Shown: piece by piece, positions 1-11,233 of the stretch
Numbering within the stretch: position 1 is the first letter of the stretch
Layout: each line of letters opens with the position of its first letter
From: Phoronis australis
Lineage: Eukaryota; Phoronida; Phoronidae
DNA length: 64,000 bases
Direction of reading: 5' to 3'
NCBI GenBank assembly: GCA_002633005.1
Contig: NMRA01000241.1
Coordinates: forward strand, 290,952 to 354,951
The notes under the pieces: model-generated
The model's input: only the letters and a program-made list of their open reading frames with translations
Database searches by the model: none
What the model was told of the DNA's origin: nothing
Made by a program: the position numbers and the translations under genes

Positions 1-200
1 ATCTGTTGAGAACCTTTGAAGATACGGAGTTAAACGTAAAAAACTAAAATTGACACTAGGAGGCACAGCAGTACTCAGATGTGTCTGAAAGTCGTCGTCA
101 TCCTTAGTCAACATCACATAAATGCACTTGCTAAATTAAGTAAAGATTCTGCGAACGGTTTAGGAGATACAGCCATAGGCGCAAAAAAAAAAAAAAACTG

Positions 201-214
201 CCACTAAGAGGCGC
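201..214 (+). promoter_or_regulatory. CTCF-like motif
   Basis: CCACTAAGAGGCGC, close to the CTCF core CCASYAGRKGGCRC, in the second module of the repeat. Binding is inferred only from motif similarity. Confidence 0.35.
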
Positions 215-360
215 CACAGTAATCGAAATCGTCGAAAAATCATCGTCAACTGTCCTCTTCATAGTAAGCACATGCATGCCAATTTTCACAATCATCCTTT
301 GAGCGGTTTGGTTGATAGAGGGGTGGACGCAAAAAACAGACTCGAAAACAGTAAAAATGG

Positions 361-374
361 CCACTACGTGGCGC
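361..374 (+). promoter_or_regulatory. CTCF-like motif
   Basis: CCACTACGTGGCGC in the third module, one or two changes from the CTCF core consensus. Confidence 0.33.
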
Positions 375-504
375 AAACTACGTCGAATCCATCCGAAAAC
401 GGGAGGATAGTGTCATCTCACTAATAGGTGCCTACATAACAAATTTCATGAAAATCTGTTCAGGACTTTTGAAGACACAAAGGTAAGTGTAAAAAATAAA
501 ATTG

Positions 505-518
505 CCACTAGGGGGCAC
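505..518 (+). promoter_or_regulatory. CTCF-like motif, best match
   Basis: CCACTAGGGGGCAC fits the CTCF core CCASYAGRKGGCRC at every position. It lies in the fourth module of the tandem repeat. Confidence 0.42.
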
Positions 519-1060
519 ACCGGTAGTCGGATCCATCCGAAAGTGCGCTCAAGCCGTCCCATTCATGAATGGAACACATATGCCAAATTTCATGAACGTA
601 TGTCTAAGGGTTTTGGAGATAGAGCAGCGGACGCCGGACGGACGCCACCCGGACGGACAGACGGAGATGACGGCATAATGCGTCCACATATAAATATGTG
701 GGTGCATAAAAATGGCAACTAGGTGGCACAAAATACTTCAAATCCATCTGAAAACCAGATGATACCGCCATCCCATCAGTAGATGCCTATCTGCTCGATT
801 TTATGAAAATCTGTTAGGGACCTTTGATGATACCGAGGTAAACATAAAAAACTAAAATTGTCACTAGGGAGCACACCGATAGTCGGAACTGTCCAAAAGT
901 TTGCTCATGCCGTCCCATCCTTGAAAGGAACACACGCAAAATTTCATGAACAAACATCAAAGGGTTTTAGAGATAGAGCAGAGAACGCCCGACCTACGCT
1001 AGACAGAGATGACTGCATAATGCCGCAATGTAAAAATATCAAAACAAGAACTTAATTAAT

Positions 1061-1876
1061 TTTGTGGAAGTCATTTACACTATAGAAATTCCACGACATG
1101 CACAATTAGAAAATATGCTCACATAACTCATTGTGATTATGAAATTGAGAGATGCAAAACAAGATTTGGATCTATATTTTATCAGCTAATTATGCTCACT
1201 ATGAAATAAAGGTACCAAACAATTATCAAAGATCAGAAAATTACCTTAAATTTTAGGAACGAGAGGTAAAAAAGTACATGCTTTAGTCAAGTCCAATATT
1301 CAGTATTCACAACTTCCAACTGTATTTAAACACAACGAATACATATGGCAAAATATCACCTATTTACGACCCAATAAGGCAGACAAGTGAAATTATATTT
1401 TCTCATGTTTTCATATGTAGCACCAAAATAATGCTTCGTCATGCTCAAAATCATATACAAGACAGTATCAGACAATATGTTTTGAAAAAATTGTGATCAT
1501 CAATAACAATGTTAGAAAATCCCTGAAAAATGAAAAAGTACAGTGTTGGCAGCCATTTTGTACGAAACTGGTAAGAATTTTAACATTGTGCAAAGAACCT
1601 TAGAACTGAAACTTCACTTTCATTGAACTAGCTTTAGAATAAAGACTTAACCCTATGTGAAAAATTATGCAATCACGAAAAGCAAAAGGGACTCTATTAA
1701 AACAACTTATTAGGTAATGTTAGGATTACATTAAAAGCAAGAGCATCGCGAGAGTGTCGATGTGTGTCCACTGTAGGCACCACAAATATAGAGTGATAAT
1801 AGCTTTTAGTAACAGCAGTCTCCTCTGTTCAATAGTCAACATCAGTTGTGCTGTCCTCAAATGTCCTGAAAATCCA
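1061..1876. other. AT-rich intergenic DNA, nothing recognised
   Basis: No ORF with coding character, no clear repeat and no RNA gene found on either strand. Confidence 0.5.
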
Positions 1877-2520
1877 TCAAAGCATGGTGGATATTGAGAC
1901 AGACAAAACAGCAAATTTTCCACTAGGGGGTGCCACAGTACTCAGATCTATCTTAAAATCAAAATCAACACCAACCATGCTTTCCTGAGCGAGAACACAT
2001 ACAACAACTTTCATGAAGATCCACACATAAAAATTGGTAGACATCGAACTAGACCCAAAGAAACCCCAACCTACTACAAGAAGCGTCAAATTAGCAGTAT
2101 TCTCCAAAACATCTTTTTACTTTTGGTTTTCGCTATAAGAAGTTTAGCTTACTTGTGATGAGATCCGAAAAAAGTGCAACAATATTAGTCATTTCTTAAA
2201 CAAAGAGGGAACTTTTTGCCTTTTACACAAATTCCATTGACCAATTCCAAGGCTTTAATCTTTTTCAGTTTGGACATAGACTTTTGAACACATGAATTTT
2301 GTAATTCTCATCGAGTATTTATTTTCTGACTTGGAAGTCGAATCTGTCCAAAAATCAGTGGTAGTCCTACTCACTTCAATAGGATAACTAACGCCAAATT
2401 TAAAAAGATCCATGAAAGATCTTGGCAGATATCAAGGCAGACCTAAAATTGCCATTAGAGAATCAGAGTTACTATGGTTGGATTGGAACCAAAAAATTGA
2501 TGTCAGTCAGCTCTCTTTTA
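1877..2520. repeat. Decayed copies of the CTCF-like repeat
   Basis: At 1920-1933 the core reads CCACTAGGGGGTGC, followed by the same CACAGTACTCAGATC-type tail as at the left end. A more eroded copy begins near 2440 (AAAATTGCCATTAGAG). From 2521 to about 3000 nothing further is seen. Confidence 0.55.
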
Positions 2521-2999
2521 TAGCAACACATCAATCAACTTTAATGATTCCTCAAGTGATTTGGTAGACAAGGGACAAACAAAAAACGGACACAAAAACG
2601 AGAGCGCTCGGAGGAGCGACACTTGGGCGGAATTAATCGAAAAGACGACGATGGGGAGGACGACGACAATCATGACGATCAAGGCGGCAATTATGAATAA
2701 CACGATAACATTCATGTGACTAGCGAAGAAATCAAATAGAGAGCATACAATCAACTACAATCAAGAACAATAGATGGCGCAACATGACAGACCAGCCATG
2801 CTTTGCTCCCACATTCCAAAATAGGTGGCGCTATATGACAGTCTGCAGAGCAAAGTTATGTTTAAAATAAATATTTGGCCTGGAATTCCAGTCTACAGTA
2901 GGACAGTGCTGGCTGGGTCAGTCGGGTCAACTAGGCATAACCAAAACAAAGTGAACTGAAAGCCAGCCAGCTGCGTGCTTGCATAGGTGACCAAAGGAA

Positions 3000-3780
3000 C
3001 AACGGTATCAAAAAATCCCGAATAATTCAAAAAGTAGACGTTGTAGCGCAAAATGGAAAATATTTTCTGGAAGCCCGTTCAAAACTGTATCTAAAGTGAT
3101 AGTTTGGCAAAAATCAAAAAAATTTTCGAAAAAATTGAAAATTTGCCGGCTTTTTTGAAATTCAAAGTCAAATAACTCGAAAACGGTAAGTCTGAGAAAT
3201 ATGCTCTCCCAGACTTTTTGAAAGGTCATACTTAAAGGAATCCACATGCAAAAAATTCACGTCATTTGCTCTTCCCATTAAAAACGCGATAGCAGAACGA
3301 TTGAAACCTTGTGAACTTGCGCTTCAGCCGCCATCTTGAAAGTGACTTCCGGTTCAATAAACTTTTATAAAAGCCTAGTAAACTCAACAAACACGTGACC
3401 AGTTTGAAAGTGATTGGTTTGCAAATGCGCCCTCTACAGGAGAAAACGTTTTTGGCCATATTTCGGGGTGCGCATGCGCCACTTCCAATATTTCCGCCAT
3501 CTTTGACCGGAAGTCAACGATTTTCTGCACACTTGTAGCACATGCGTTCTAGTATAATAGTACCGATTTTCAGCCATGTAAGTACGTCGAAAAATGCGGC
3601 CTCTACGAGCATTTGACTGTGAAATCGGATACAAAATGGCCGCCATGTCCGCCATTTTGTATCCGATCATGACCAAAAACAATAGGCTTCTAGGACTTTT
3701 TGATCTACACGCCGTGTGCAAATTTCGTGCGGATCAGACGAAAATTGCGACCTGTAGAGTGCGAAAAAAAACTTGATGGC
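3000..3780. other. Segment rich in YY1-like and ETS-like motifs, with a hairpin
   Basis: GCCGCCATCTTG then ACTTCCGG near 3330-3353, CCGCCATCTTTGACCGGAAG near 3494-3513, and paired GCCGCCATG/CCGCCATTT at 3638-3656 recall YY1 (AAGATGGCGGC) and ETS (CCGGAAGT) sites. It may be a promoter-like segment or a repeat that carries such motifs. No linked ORF is convincing. Confidence 0.4.
3624..3667. repeat. Perfect inverted repeat, 17-bp arms
   Basis: ATCGGATACAAAATGGC at 3624-3640 pairs with its reverse complement at 3651-3667 across a 10-bp spacer that holds a CGCCATG motif. Confidence 0.9.
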
Positions 3781-3789
3781 AGAGCAACA

Positions 3790-3822
3790 TACTTGGCGGA
3801 ATTCTGGGAATTCCGCCAAGTA
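3790..3822. repeat. Perfect inverted repeat, 15-bp arms
   Basis: TACTTGGCGGAATTC at 3790-3804 pairs with 3808-3822 across the 3-bp spacer TGG. The spacer is probably too short for an RNA hairpin loop without opening the top pairs, but cruciform formation is possible. Confidence 0.9.
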
Positions 3823-3869
3823 ACAAGAAAAATGGAACTGCATGAGTGCCGTCATCTCAATCACAAAAC

Positions 3870-4400
3870 CTTACTTGTCATATCTTATGAAGACAGCTAT
3901 CAAGGCATATGTAAAGAAAACAAAATTACGACTGGGAGACATCACAGTAGACAGACTTGACCCAAAATCAATGTTAGCTGTGCTTGAATGCCCAATAGGA
4001 ACACATGCAACAAATGTCAGGGAAGATCCATAAAACTGCCACAAGGGGCAACTGTAGCAGCTGGACCTGACTGAAAACAAATGTTAGCTCATTTCAACAG
4101 GAACACATCTACCAAATTTCATCCTGACCTTTCAAACAGTTTGGCCAATACCGAGGGGTGGTGCAGAATAAGTTGAAACCATACAAACAGGCAATGATGT
4201 CATCATCTCTTAAGCCTGTGTGCCAAAGTTCATGAAAATCTGCTGAGGAATTTGGTAGATACAGAGACAAACCTAAAAACTAAACTTTGTGCATGGGGCT
4301 TCAACTATAATGGGAACAACTTGGCTGCAAAATTTCCATCGAAGGGCGGAGGAGATATAGCAGTGGATGTCGGACAAACAGACGGCAATACAACCTCGTG
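3870..4400. repeat. Divergent copy of the CTCF-like repeat family
   Basis: It shares the order of blocks with 1-1060: AGGAACACATG.., a GGAGATATAGCAGTGGATG block (like GGAGATAGAGCAGCGGACG at 616) and a GACAAACAGACGGCAATA block. The CTCF-like core near 4038 is eroded (CCACAAGGGGCAAC). 4400-5317 holds nothing recognised. Confidence 0.5.
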
Positions 4401-5317
4401 CACAAAAAACGGCACAGTCTAACAGACTGAGTGTTCTTAGTAAAAGGTTTGACAGATTACTTACCTCCAAGCCATCTAAACATTCGTTCAAAGATTTTTG
4501 CATTTTTCCTCAGGAAGTAAACATAACCTTTTGCATACTGTTTCCGTGGCAACCATAATGGCATCTGCATATGCCGTTTCTGAAATAAAATATCATAAAA
4601 AGAACTACAGAATGGCTGCGTAACCGTTTCTAACCGTGCACTAAATTTGGGTTTGAACAACCTATCTTTGTTTGAAATTTTACTTTCAGAGAAGTGAAAA
4701 TTTCAACATTAATTAAGTTCACATACTACAAACTCTACAATGGAACATTTACAACAGATTGTATTGGGATGAACAAGCTTTGTTATCAGATATCATTTGT
4801 GCATTATCATAGATGACATTAATGTTAATCCTAACCATTACGTACCTGTGAGGCTGAGACGGAGTGTTGAGAAGAGGAGGAGCTAGACTGTCAGCAATGA
4901 TTTATTCTAATTCATCAGATTATATGTGATACCAAATAAAGAATCTTGTTCTATGATTGGGTAAGTGAACATTCAGAATTTGAACTCAAGCTGACCTTTG
5001 AATGAGATTTGCAAATCAAGTACCACAACTATAGACATCCAGAAGGATAACTGGAACAACTCAGTTACCAGCACTACCCAGAGGCCAAATTATTCCGCTT
5101 TTGATGTTCCTTAAACTACCGTTTATTAGTTTCAACAACAATTTGGCAATTAAAAAACTACCTTTCACCAGTCAGAGAAAACCTGTGACATACCTCTCTA
5201 TATTGAATGGTTTCACACAATACCATCCACCTAACCACACCAAAACAATGAACTGTGTTTGACTGTTACTCTACTTGCAAAAGCAAAAAATGCCAATACC
5301 TAGTTCCTGATCTGTCT

Positions 5318-5690
5318 GAAGTTAGCAATTGAAGGACCCTAGACTAATATCCAAATTTGGCAATGTAACTTCAAGAAGTTCATCATATCTCAGAAATGGC
5401 TGATAGATTCATACGCAACGCAACTTTCAGAAATCATGATTGTCACATGGTTTCTTTTTTAGATGATCCACTTTTGCATGAGGGCTATAAAATATGGGAC
5501 CTTAAATTATATCAAAAATAACCTAAAAAGTTACACAAAATGAAGTGATAACTTAGAAAAGTGTTAACAACATTTTTGAGATTATCTTGAACATTTATAT
5601 CAAATGAAATTTGATAATGGTATTGATCGCATTGTTTTGTTATGATTATAGGCCTACATTTTTTGCTAAATTTTAGTAACAAGAACACAA
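5318..5690. repeat. Foldback-family element, right-arm copy (first part)
   Basis: CATATCTCAGAAATGGCTGA and the following blocks match the right arm of the palindromic element at 20838-21925 and the copy at 9352-9842. The match stops near 5690 and resumes at 6072, so the copy is split. Confidence 0.55.
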
Positions 5691-6071
5691 GCATTGAAAT
5701 GCCCCCACAACTGTACCTCAGACAGTATGCTCCTAGGGGTGTTTACAACTATCATGTAATATATAAAATAAAAAGGCTAACACAAAGAAAATCTAAATTG
5801 CCACTAGAGGATTGCCACAGAAGTCAGACCCACCCAAAATCAATGTCAGGTGCACTATCCTCAACTGCGGTGTGGTCAAAAAAACAAAATTGTCAAGTGC
5901 TCGGGGACACACCAGTAATCGAAATTGTCAGCAATTTCGCTCTTGCCCTCTCATCCATGATAGAATTAATAGTTTGCAGTATTTCACGAATATCGATCAA
6001 GGGGCAGTGGGCACTGGACAACAGCACAAAGAGATTACGGTATGATGCATATTGTGGGCGATAAAAAGACA
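5691..6071. repeat. CTCF-like repeat copy lying inside a foldback element
   Basis: AAATTGCCACTAGAGG at about 5795-5810 and GACACACCAGTAATCG at about 5905-5920 belong to the left-end repeat family. The flanks on both sides belong to the foldback family, which suggests nested insertion. Confidence 0.45.
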
Positions 6072-6310
6072 TGGTCACATGACCCGATCACGCCTTGAAC
6101 GGCTGCTAAATTGAAGTTTTGTAGACATTTAGCTGAATGCACAGTCTTGCCAATCGTAAGGCCCTACACAATCTTAAACACACCCAATCCTTCCAAATTA
6201 GCAGACAGTGAAGGCATAAGCTGCATGAGTGGGAAGGACTTGCAGATACACAGCCATTCACAAGTCTTTCAAACATTTGATTGGAATTTGGGTTGGCAAC
6301 AAAATGGAAC
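6072..6310. repeat. Foldback-family element, continuation
   Basis: GGTCACATGACCCGATCACG corresponds to AGTCACATGACCTGGCTCAC at about 21733 in the intron-6 copy. Downstream, ATTTAGCTGAATGCA and CTTGCCAAT match blocks at 9780-9800 and 21850. The alignment is by eye. Confidence 0.4.
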
Positions 6311-9300
6311 CAGACAGCTTAACTGATGATATACCAGATAAAATGTTAAGCCTTTAAGACTACACCAGACTTTTCAGTTGCACAGTTGCAATACCCTTAC
6401 ACTTGCACACATTACCTTATATATGTAACTCTAATTACCGTGCACACAACCTGGCATAGTGCAATTACCATGTGAAAATAGGGGGGGATAATCATGTGTA
6501 TCTTTCAAGTTCATTTTTACGAGGGATACAACTTTGCCAGGATTCTGATTTCCACCAAATTTTGATGGATTAATAGAGGGGGACTAATTCATGGTTTGAT
6601 GATTCAATAAGAATTAGTATTGTTATCTGTATCACTGTATCATAAAACCTCTGGTGTTCAGTCATGCATGTTTTGTAAAACACTGAGTAGTGTCAGTGTC
6701 TGCCAATAAAGGTGTGGCAAAGCTTTCCCATACTCCCGAAAATCCTTTGGGGACACAGCAGCCGTTGGTGCAATTAAATTTAGTTTTTCCAGAAATATTT
6801 TTGAGATTTTAAAATACTTGGGAATGCTATAATCCATAAAGTTCACACTTACAGCAGTGCCAATCCCTTGTGAGTATTTTTCAATGAAATTTTTACTAGT
6901 CCTGAATATTTATGCATGAGGACACTCTCTGAATTAATACTTGGGGAAATGACCATGCTTGGTTACCGTAGATTCAAATAAAACACCCATGATTAAGTGT
7001 GTCATAAAACCACCAGTGTCAGTGTCTGTCCATAGCTGGGACATCACCAGAATTCTTGAATCGTTTGGGAACAATGTAGGGAAATGCTCACTGTTTAATC
7101 CAATGCTATTATCATGAAATATTTCAGGGACTTCAAAAAACATGAGAAGAGCACAAGAGTTTTTCATGTGCATGGCAGTCAGTAGAAATTACAATAATTG
7201 TAACTTTTATTGAAGGACTGAGGTATTACATACAGCTAAAATGAAGTAGCAGTGAATAAAATCCAAATTGCCAGCTCAGATCTAATACCCAATAGCCATA
7301 CAAAGACTGAGAATAACCTCAAACCAATCAATACTAAATATAAGGCCCTCACACTAAGGTCCATTCATCAATAGCAGGGTGTCAATTGGTGTTACAAGAT
7401 AATTCTCAAGCGTTTTTATCCCCCCCCCCACCCCCGGGAAAACAAATAGCTACAGCAAATATGGTGCTATAGGCCTACAAACGTCTCCAATTGAAGAACC
7501 CCAAGATTACACAAGCCTGTAAATGTAACTTCACACATTTCAGATACATTCCAAAAGGAAATATGAAAATCCTATGGAAGAAGACAAATACCTGTTAGTA
7601 CTTAAAGTGGTACAGGTATATTTCATCCCATCAATATTAATCCTGAGGTATGCTCCCAGCAATGTTGAGCTGAGTGAGTTAAGATAATAATCCACCCACA
7701 GCTAGCTGTCCAAACATGCCTTTACTGTTGCTAAGCAACCCTGGGTGGGTCCACACTGAATGTGGTAATATAGGCATACCAATAAACAGTGAGACTGATA
7801 AATTACAGCATAAGTTTATGTTGCGTGTACAAATTCACTAATACTACCATGACAAGGTGACAAAGAAATGTGGGATATAAATTAGCATTTTAGACTGTAG
7901 ATGAGGACACCTGACCAGATCAATATTTTTTGTAACAGACATTGAGGATAAATCACACAAGTTCCAGCTTAAATGGCCTGGAACTTTTAAATAGAGAAAC
8001 TGAAAAACAGTCAGGAAAAGGCAGAGTTTCTTCAATTCTGGGATAGGCATTTAAAAGGAGCATGCGTGTTAACCTTAACGCATATTATAGTCCCTGTGCA
8101 AAATTTTCTACCAAAACTGAAGCAAGACCTCTCAGCAATATGCCAGATTTATATATTTTCATTGTGCTACAAACATGACCAACAGGTTGTACTGGGTCAT
8201 GCTTTAACAACAACTGTGAGCAAGTTTGTTATTTACTGTCTACATAACTTATAACCTATTTGATGAAATCTGGCTTTCATTTCATTCATAACAGCCACCC
8301 TCAACGTTCCACCAACCCACCAAATGCCACACAGCTAACATACTCCCAGATGTGTGACCATAGACAATATCAAGTGAAACCCTAGACAATCCAGAACAAT
8401 AATCTTATATGATGACCCTGTAGCAACTGAAACTATCAATTTTACTTCATTTTAATTTTCCACACCCTATTTCATCATGTGCTTCAGGGTGAGTCAGATT
8501 GTTTCTTGAACAACAATGAAACTGGTTTACACCTGAGTTTATCAGTTTCACTGAAACAGGTCAGTGCCAGGTACACTTTCAACACCCATAACCCTTTGAT
8601 ATGTAACATTACAATAGCTCCATTATGTTTGGGCATCACACAAAAGATCAATTCTTCTTACAGCCTATTGGACAAAACATAATGAACTAAACAAGAGAAT
8701 GTGTTGCTAGCACATTATGCAAGCAGCTAACACACTCAAATGCCTTTCCCACTGGTGCCAAGCTTTGTTTTGATGTTAGCATCTAGTTTGGAGAAACTTT
8801 CTTAGATCGAAGTTAACAGGGGGAGTTAACAGTTTAGGAAGGAGTAAAGAGGTGGATTTGACAGCACAGCCACCAACACTCCACTAAAATTGGAATACTT
8901 AATTTCCATGCCACCAGAGTTATCAGAATGGGTCATTGCATTTCCCAACACTAGGTTGTGACTGGTTAATATTTGTCAATATTTTGTTATAAGGATTCTG
9001 CTTCAACTGATGTGCATATTTTCTGGATTCTTTACATAACCAAAAAAATCATTGAACGTGCACAGAACGAGTTCCTGCCATATTACCTTTGTTCAGATCA
9101 GCTGGTAATCACCCACGTTGTGATAACTCTACTGAATTAGTTGTTGTAGCTGGGATGGAAATGGAAATGATCAACTTCCTGGTAAAACACTCATAGTAGC
9201 AAAGTTAACCATATGGGATGGGTCTTTAAAATACCTCAAATATACCAGCACTGGGTACTTGAGTGGTAGGGTTATGAAAGTGATAATGCATGATCAGGTC

Positions 9301-9351
9301 ACAGCTTAGAAATAAAAAATTAAACATTTTTTCCATTCAATAACTGACTCT
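6311..9351. other. Intergenic DNA with two diverged direct copies and a C-tract
   Basis: About 6650-6850 and 6990-7170 look like diverged direct copies (shared AGTGTCAGTGTCTG and neighbouring blocks). 7420-7436 is a C-tract. Otherwise no gene, RNA or clear element is seen. Confidence 0.4.
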
Positions 9352-9842
9352 AAAAATGATTGAAGTGAGCTAACTCTGCAATGGCTGATCGGATTCGTAT
9401 GAAACTTTCATTTAATACACACTCCATGAACGGTTCTCCAGTGTTAAGAATTGTTTTTAAAATATTCCACATGAGGCAATCAAAAATAGCTTTGTAATGA
9501 TTTTCATAAAAAAACATCAAAAATTGCACAAAACAAAAATGAAATGCTAATTTCAGTTAGAAAACTGTAACAGCATATTTGAAATTTTCTTTAGTTTTAA
9601 GCATTAATAACAGATGAAATTTTGCAATGTTATCGATACCTTTCTTTTTGCAAATTTTGCTGAAAAGATGTAGTCACTATGGCCAAATTAACGACAGATT
9701 GCTATTAAAGATAAAAATCAAAGTCTGTAGGTTTCTCACTTTCAGAAGATAGTTAATTTCTACAGTTTAATAGACATTGGGCTAAATGCATAAACCTGCC
9801 AATAACGTGTTGTTCTAAAACAGAGATTAAAAATACCATTTG
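9352..9842. repeat. Foldback-family element, right-arm copy
   Basis: Begins near GATTGAAGTGAGCTAAC. It shares CAATGGCTGATCGGATTCGT, the GTTTTTAAAATATTCCACATG block, the AGAAAACTGTAACAGC block and the GCCAATAACG/ATTAAAAATACCA end with 20838-21925. Confidence 0.55.
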
Positions 9843-9865
9843 CAATCAAAATCGTTTTCTTACTC

Positions 9866-10066
9866 TCAACGAAACGAACTTTTTGGACAAGAGATATGGC
9901 TGTAATTTGCATCTTCAGGACACAATGTTGCTAGTATATTTATATCCAATCTATTGTCCATGTAACTGTTTTCACACGAATTGTATTGTAGAAGTTCACT
10001 TAAAATTTTAATTTTATTAGCTCCACTCAGTCCACTGACCGTCGCCTGAATGCCTGCGGCACTCAT
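9866..10066 (-). CDS. Weak candidate coding segment, 66 aa, unidentified
   Basis: The frame opens with the first real ATG at 10066 (minus) and runs to TGA at 9866. The product starts MSAAGIQATVSGLSG and has an ordinary amino-acid mix. It lies divergently about 1 kb from the JmjC start and could be a short gene, a first exon or chance. I recognise no family and no strong splice donor inside it. The frame is also open upstream of the ATG. Confidence 0.18.
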   Translation of the reverse strand: MSAAGIQATVSGLSGANKIKILSELLQYNSCENSYMDNRLDINILATLCPEDANYSHISCPKSSFR

Positions 10067-10254
10067 ATGGATGGATTGTTTACAACTAGTCAAGACCACA
10101 GTTAGGCTAACCTGTGTTTGACGGGCAGGATAAGTAAACTTGCCTTGTGTGTTGCCTAGAGTTGTAAACACTTAGCGATTTACGCTAACATTTCTATGAA
10201 CATTCCGGACCACGTAGGTATTTAATTATGTCTTCGACACTCGACAGAAACCGC

Positions 10255-10287
10255 AGAGAGAGAGAGAGAGAGAGAGAGTGTGTGTGT
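10255..10287. repeat. (AG)12 followed by (TG)n microsatellite
   Basis: An uninterrupted AG run at 10255-10278 passes directly into a TG run at 10279-10287. It lies about 0.8 kb upstream of the JmjC start codon. Confidence 0.95.
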
Positions 10288-10881
10288 ACCTCTTACGTAA
10301 CACTCGAGTGCAATTAACTTACGTGTATATCTAGAGACGGTATGGGATAGTAAATCCGCATGAACAATTCATGTTCGTGAGTTCCGTCATCGCACATTAG
10401 ATCAACACACCCAACCGTGTGCGGACCGGTACCAACTGGCAAATGTTTGCGAGTTTCTTCTGTCTTTCTCCTCTTCATGTCAACTCAAAGGAAGTTCCGA
10501 GAAAGTTCGTCTGACCTGGACCCAATATTAGGCGTACCTCACGGCACCGACCTCACGACAGCACAATCTGTGGGATTAGTTTCCTAACATCAAGTGGCAA
10601 CAAGGCATGAATTAAATGGTGCGCATGCGTGATAACCCCTCTCGCTTCTAAAATAGGCATAGTCACAACTTTTACGTGCTGAAGGAGGTCTTTTCAACAT
10701 GTTTTGAATAGTTTTGGTGGTCGAGGCACAGGTGTGTATTGCGAAGTAGTACTGAATACTAAAGTGCCTAATCTGAGATGATTCAGAACAAACTAGGAGT
10801 CTGTCTCTTTGACAGGGGGTGACCTCGGCATGTTCGACCCCTGACCTCTGATAACATCTGTTGAGACGAAGGTAGGCTAAA

Positions 10882-10888
10882 TATAAAA
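10882..10888 (+). promoter_or_regulatory. Possible TATA box of the JmjC gene
   Basis: TATAAAA lies 192-198 bp before the chosen ATG. A start about 30 bp downstream would give a 5' UTR of roughly 165 nt without an intron. This is a short motif match in AT-rich DNA, so it is weak. Confidence 0.22.
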
Positions 10889-11079
10889 ACTCGAATTGAT
10901 TGAGAAAGATTAAGTTAATCTTTGGCGACGTGGCCTGTTTTATTAACAGCACACGTCAACAGGTAGTTCAGAAGCTATTGGCGCTATTGTTTCTGTCTCC
11001 ATTTATATTCAGAAGAGGGTCATTTAGTAATCCCTTCGACAACATTTACCATAGATTAAAGACTTTGCCGAAGAACAGA

Positions 11080-11233
11080 ATGGTCTTCCTTTTGACAATT
11101 ATAGCACTTAGCACATTTGAGTGTCTGTACGCGAAAGTTGGTTTTATGAAAGACCAGAGCATGGATGCTATTTTCCCACCGAGGATCATTCGAAGTGAGA
11201 CGGGTATACCTGATGGTCATCTTAGACCTCTTG
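11080..11233 (+). other. Coding exon 1: signal peptide and start of mature protein
   Basis: Encodes residues 1-51 plus the first base of codon 52. The hydrophobic leader MVFLLTIIALSTFECLYA is followed by a charged mature start (KVGFMKD). The donor is GTAAGT at 11234, phase 1. The frame is open upstream to about 10900, but only through a TTG codon, so the ATG at 11080 is preferred. Confidence 0.87.

Larger units (their letters stand above)
1..1060. repeat. Tandem/interleaved repeat with six CTCF-like motifs
   Basis: Two similar modules alternate, about 145-210 bp apart, with a higher-order period of about 355 bp. Each module has a CCACTAG-type core followed by a shared tail (AGTCGGATCCATCCGAAAG in the clearest copy). 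CTCF-like cores start at 53, 201, 361, 505, 716 and 861. Later, more decayed copies are at 1877-2520, 3870-4400 and 5691-6071. No coding potential is evident. Confidence 0.75.

Noticed and set aside
10590-10952. Minus-strand ORF of 120 codons over the JmjC promoter region
   Set aside because: It overlaps the likely promoter and 5' UTR, and has no family resemblance.
10900-11079. A longer N-terminus for the JmjC protein in the open frame upstream of 11080
   Set aside because: The upstream frame opens only with TTG, and adding it would bury the signal peptide. The ATG at 11080 has a good context.
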